Part shown: positions 5,559-8,878 of the stretch, piece after piece | Numbering within the stretch: the first letter of the stretch is position 1 | Layout of the letters: every line of letters starts with the position of its first letter | From: an uncultured Eubacteriales bacterium | GTDB lineage: Bacteria > Bacillota > Clostridia > Christensenellales > Borkfalkiaceae | Direction: 5' to 3' | NCBI GenBank assembly: GCA_902766475.1 | Contig: CACXDQ010000136.1 | Location: forward strand, 1 to 8,878 | DNA length: 8,878 bases | The notes under the pieces: generated by a model | What the model saw: only the letters and a program-made list of their open reading frames with translations | Told to the model about the DNA's origin: nothing | Database searches by the model: none | Position numbers and translations under genes: made by a program

Positions 5559-8500
5559 ATGAAAAAGGGCGATAATTTGATCGACGCACTTTTAAGCGCC
5601 GACGGCAAATTTAAGAAAGGCAACACGAACGACATTTTAAAAAATAATGCCGTTCGCCTTTTCGTGCCCGAAAACATGGCGGATAAAGTATTCGATATGC
5701 CCGAAAACTATAAAAATCCTTATTTTTATCTTTCCGTCGACGAAAACGGCGAGATAAAACAACCCCTTAATTTCGACGAGGCGGTAAACGAGAGCTATTA
5801 TCGCCTCGGTAAAGTCGACGCCGAACTTATCTCCGCCGTAATGCAAATCGAGCTTAGAAAGACGGTAGATCTGTTACACGGAAAGGGGTATTTTCAAGAC
5901 CCTTCGGCTTTTGAAGAATGTTTTTATAAGGGCTTTTGTTCCAATGAAGAATACCTTTCCGGAAATCTCCAACAAAAATATAAGCTCGCTCGTATAGCGA
6001 ACGAAAAATACGGCGGCATATTCCGCAAAAACATCTCGGCACTTTTGAGCGCTATGCCGGAAATGGTCGATTGCGACAAAATATATATAACGCTCGGCTC
6101 TCCGTTCGTGCCGAGTGAATACGTCGAAGATTTTATAAGATTTTTATTCCGCACGACCTTTCAGAAAAACGATAGAAACCTCTGTAAAGTCTTTTACGAA
6201 AAGGCGATAAGCAGATGGATAGTTTTACCGTCGCCGGTGCTTGCTCGCTCCGTAATGTCGGAGAGGATATACGGCACGGAGAGGATAAATATGTTCCGTC
6301 TTATCGAAAAATCGCTCAATCACGAACTCGTATCCGTTTACGACTATGCGGCGATAAACGGAAAGATGAAAGCCGTTTTCAACGAAAATGAAACGATGAT
6401 TGCAACCGAAAAACAAAACACCCTCGTTTCGGCGTTTGAAAGCTGGATATCTTCCGATGAAAAGAGGAAGGAATACCTCGAACAGCAATATTTTGACAAA
6501 TTCGGCTGTATAAAAGACAGAAAATACGACGGAAGCTTTTTGAAGTTTGACGATATGAAGGGCTGCGTTACGCTATTCCCTCATCAGATAAACGCCGTTG
6601 CAAGAATAATATTATCAAAAAATGCGCTTTTGGCGCACGACGTCGGCACAGGTAAAACGTTCGTGATGATCGCCGCAGGGCATGAACTTGACAGAATGGG
6701 GGTATCTATGCGCAATCTTTACGTCGTGCCGAACAGTATCGTTGCGCAGTGGGGTGAAGATTTCAAACTTCTTTATCCCGACGATAAACTTCTCGTTTTA
6801 GAGCCGAAAGACTTTGTTCCCGCAAAGCGCAAAGACGTTTTGAACGATATAAAGAGCGGAAGATACCACCATATAATTATGGGTTACGGCTCGTTTGACC
6901 TCATAAAATCGAATATGGAAGAGTATATGTCGGATATCGACAAAAAGCTCGATACGCTCACTTCGATATATAATAAGGTTGCATATACTCAAAGCGGCGA
7001 CCTTTCAAGGCGCAGAAAGACCGAACTCGACAGGGCGATAAAGTCTTATAGGGCAAGGAGAAGAAAGGCATACGATACGAAAGAGAAGTCGAAAGAAAAC
7101 GGCGAAACTTTTTTTGAAGAACTCGGCATATCATGTATTTTCCTCGATGAAGCGCATAATTACAAAAATATTCCGCTATATACAAATCTTGACAGAATCA
7201 AGGGTATTAACGCCGAAGGCTCTGAAAAGTGTCTGTCTATGTCCATTAAATGCGATTATGTAAAGAGGCACGGAAGAGGCGTCGTGCTTGCGACGGGCAC
7301 GCCGGTAACCAACTCAATAACAGATATTTATGCAATGCAAAAATATCTCGACACGGGGCTTTTAAATGATCTCGATATATATTCTTTCGACAACTGGGCG
7401 GGGATGTTCGGCAAGATCGTGAGCGATTACGAGATAAGCGTAGACACTAACCGCTATCACATCTCGTCAAGGTTTTCACGCTTCAACAACCTTCCCGAAC
7501 TGTCAAAAATAATCAATCTGTTTACCGACTTCCACTTTGTAAACGCTGAGGGGCTTCCGGAACTTAACGGCTATGACGATATAGTCGTTAAAAAGAGCAA
7601 GGCGCAAAAAGAGCTTATCGATAACTTGTCCGTAAGGGTTGACGCCGTAAAGAGCGGGTCTGTCAGCAGAACGGAAGATAACTTACTTAAAATAACGACG
7701 GACGGCAGAAAGATCGCACTCGATCCTCGGCTTGTAGATCCCGAAAGCGACGTCGGAGAAAATTCCAAAACCGAGGTGTGCGCAAAAAACGTATTTGAGA
7801 TATGGAGAGCCTCAAACGACAGAACTCAGCTTATTTTCAGCGATATAGGTACGCCGAAGTCGGAATTTAACGTGTATCACGAGCTTAAAAACAAGCTTGT
7901 GTCTTACGGCGTGCCCGACGAACAGATAAAATTCGTCCACGACGCTGTGAGCGACGAAAAGAGAAACGCTCTATTCGAGGCTGTGAGAGCGGGCAAGGTC
8001 AGGATACTTGTCGGCTCGACGTTCAAGCTCGGCACGGGCGTAAACGTTCAAGATAAGCTTATAGCCCTTCATCATCTCGACGTGCCGTGGCGCCCGTCCG
8101 ACATGGTGCAGAGAGAGGGCAGAATATTAAGACAAGGCAACACGAACGAAAAGGTAAAGATATACAGATATATAACGGACGGCAGCTTCGACGCATATTC
8201 ATGGCAGCTGCTCGAAAATAAACAGCGGTTTATCTCGCAGCTTTTATCGGGAACTTGTAAGTTAAGGAGCGGAAACGAAGTCGACGGAACGGCGCTTTCC
8301 TATGCGGAAGTAAAAGCGCTTGCGGTCGGAAACCCGCTCATCAAAGAGAGGGTAGTTCTTTTTAACGAGATCGCCCGTCTTAAAATTTTACAGAGAAGGG
8401 AAGAGGTCAAAAAGAGAGAACTCGAAGCTGAGATAGTCGGTCTACCCGAAGAAATAGAGAGGTTAAAGAGGAGAATATCAGCCGCCCGTTCGGACGAAAG

Positions 8501-8878
8501 AGCGTATAAAAAAGCCGAAGAAGCGGACATAATCGCAAAGAGCGATCTGGCGCTTTCCATCGGCAAGGCGATAGAAACTACGGACGAAGGCGACAAGCCC
8601 GTCGGACAATACAAGGGCTTCTATATCGAGATACCCAAGCAGACCGAGAAGAGGAAGATAAGGTTTTACGCCGTCGGTAAAAACAGATACGATCTATCCG
8701 TTGTGGGCGGCGCAATATCCGTTCTCGGCAGAATGGACGATTTTTTCTCGCATTTAAAGGAAGATATTGTCGTTATGAGCGATAATTTGAGCGAAAAGGA
8801 ACGTAGACTTGCCGATTCTTTATCGCAAATTTCATCGACGGATAAGTATTCTTCGGAAATAGAAGAAAAGGAAAAGAG
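5559..8878 (+). CDS. Superfamily 2 (SNF2/DEAH-like) helicase, DarB-like C-terminal half, without methyltransferase domain (3' end outside window)
   Basis: An unbroken frame of 1106 codons running off the window. Residues about 65-340 match, by memory of the family, the segment that precedes the motor in large phage/conjugative-element methyltransferase-helicases, including EEYLSGN (130-136) and the FPHQ entry (340-343). Motor motifs: Walker A DVGTGKT (361-367), DEAH (530-533), ATGTP (578-582), QLIFSD (757-762), GSTFKLGTGVNVQ (819-831) and QREGRILRQG (851-860). A charged, probably coiled-coil region (925-990) and the family's C-terminal domain (VGQYKGF at 1015-1021) follow, so probably only a few tens of residues are missing. 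No NPPY-type methyltransferase motif is present. Phage P1 DarB, of this general architecture, protects DNA from type I restriction; the role here is unknown. ATG 5559 is the only start in the upstream open stretch (from 5493), but it has no Shine-Dalgarno sequence. Codon use resembles the neighbours. An N-terminally truncated remnant is the alternative. Confidence 0.85.
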   Translation, partial: MKKGDNLIDALLSADGKFKKGNTNDILKNNAVRLFVPENMADKVFDMPENYKNPYFYLSVDENGEIKQPLNFDEAVNESYYRLGKVDAELISAVMQIELRKTVDLLHGKGYFQDPSAFEECFYKGFCSNEEYLSGNLQQKYKLARIANEKYGGIFRKNISALLSAMPEMVDCDKIYITLGSPFVPSEYVEDFIRFLFRTTFQKNDRNLCKVFYEKAISRWIVLPSPVLARSVMSERIYGTERINMFRLIEKSLNHELVSVYDYAAINGKMKAVFNENETMIATEKQNTLVSAFESWISSDEKRKEYLEQQYFDKFGCIKDRKYDGSFLKFDDMKGCVTLFPHQINAVARIILSKNALLAHDVGTGKTFVMIAAGHELDRMGVSMRNLYVVPNSIVAQWGEDFKLLYPDDKLLVLEPKDFVPAKRKDVLNDIKSGRYHHIIMGYGSFDLIKSNMEEYMSDIDKKLDTLTSIYNKVAYTQSGDLSRRRKTELDRAIKSYRARRRKAYDTKEKSKENGETFFEELGISCIFLDEAHNYKNIPLYTNLDRIKGINAEGSEKCLSMSIKCDYVKRHGRGVVLATGTPVTNSITDIYAMQKYLDTGLLNDLDIYSFDNWAGMFGKIVSDYEISVDTNRYHISSRFSRFNNLPELSKIINLFTDFHFVNAEGLPELNGYDDIVVKKSKAQKELIDNLSVRVDAVKSGSVSRTEDNLLKITTDGRKIALDPRLVDPESDVGENSKTEVCAKNVFEIWRASNDRTQLIFSDIGTPKSEFNVYHELKNKLVSYGVPDEQIKFVHDAVSDEKRNALFEAVRAGKVRILVGSTFKLGTGVNVQDKLIALHHLDVPWRPSDMVQREGRILRQGNTNEKVKIYRYITDGSFDAYSWQLLENKQRFISQLLSGTCKLRSGNEVDGTALSYAEVKALAVGNPLIKERVVLFNEIARLKILQRREEVKKRELEAEIVGLPEEIERLKRRISAARSDERAYKKAEEADIIAKSDLALSIGKAIETTDEGDKPVGQYKGFYIEIPKQTEKRKIRFYAVGKNRYDLSVVGGAISVLGRMDDFFSHLKEDIVVMSDNLSEKERRLADSLSQISSTDKYSSEIEEKEK

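Noticed and set aside
8300..8614. A Ser/Leu-rich 104-residue minus-strand frame opposite the helicase coiled-coil region
   Set aside because: Its Ser/Leu-rich composition is what the reverse complement of a Glu/Lys/Arg-rich coiled coil gives, and the + strand frame is open throughout.

Overview
This window looks like a chromosomal segment of an anaerobic Bacillota bacterium, most likely a Clostridia-type gut lineage. I infer this from the gene order (rel, metallo-beta-lactamase-fold hydrolase, hemZ, then rpsO-pnp), the oxygen-independent radical-SAM enzyme, strong AGGAGG-type ribosome binding sites, and heavy use of ATA, AGA and AGG codons at moderate GC. Species cannot be read from the sequence. 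All genes are on the + strand.

Region 1 (1-2835) is a tightly packed operon. It holds the C-terminal 291 residues of a long RelA/SpoT-family (p)ppGpp enzyme, a glyoxalase II-like hydrolase starting one base after the rel stop, and a HemZ-type radical SAM protein overlapping the hydrolase by 11 bases. Region 2 (2836-3269) is the rpsO transcription unit: a near-consensus promoter, a leader of about 83 nt whose end can fold over the start codon, ribosomal protein S15, and a strong intrinsic terminator. Region 3 (3270-5525) is pnp (polynucleotide phosphorylase), with a leader carrying two hairpins and a terminator behind it. rpsO-pnp is a classic conserved pair. The hairpins fit the known habit of both genes of controlling their own expression, although the specific mechanism here is inferred.

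Region 4 (5559-8878, running off the window) is the accessory part. It is one open frame of 1106 codons encoding a superfamily 2 (SNF2/DEAH-like) helicase. From memory of the family, it resembles the helicase half of the very large DarB-like methyltransferase-helicase proteins of phages and integrative conjugative elements of Firmicutes. All motor motifs are intact, and the family's C-terminal domain is present almost to its usual end, but there is no methyltransferase in front. The gene has no visible Shine-Dalgarno sequence and lies just behind the pnp terminator. It is either a stand-alone, chromosomally settled version of this helicase or the remnant of an element, and it is the part of the window most worth following up.

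No tRNA, rRNA, CRISPR array, insertion sequence or integrase was seen, and no stretch over 300 bases lacks a gene.
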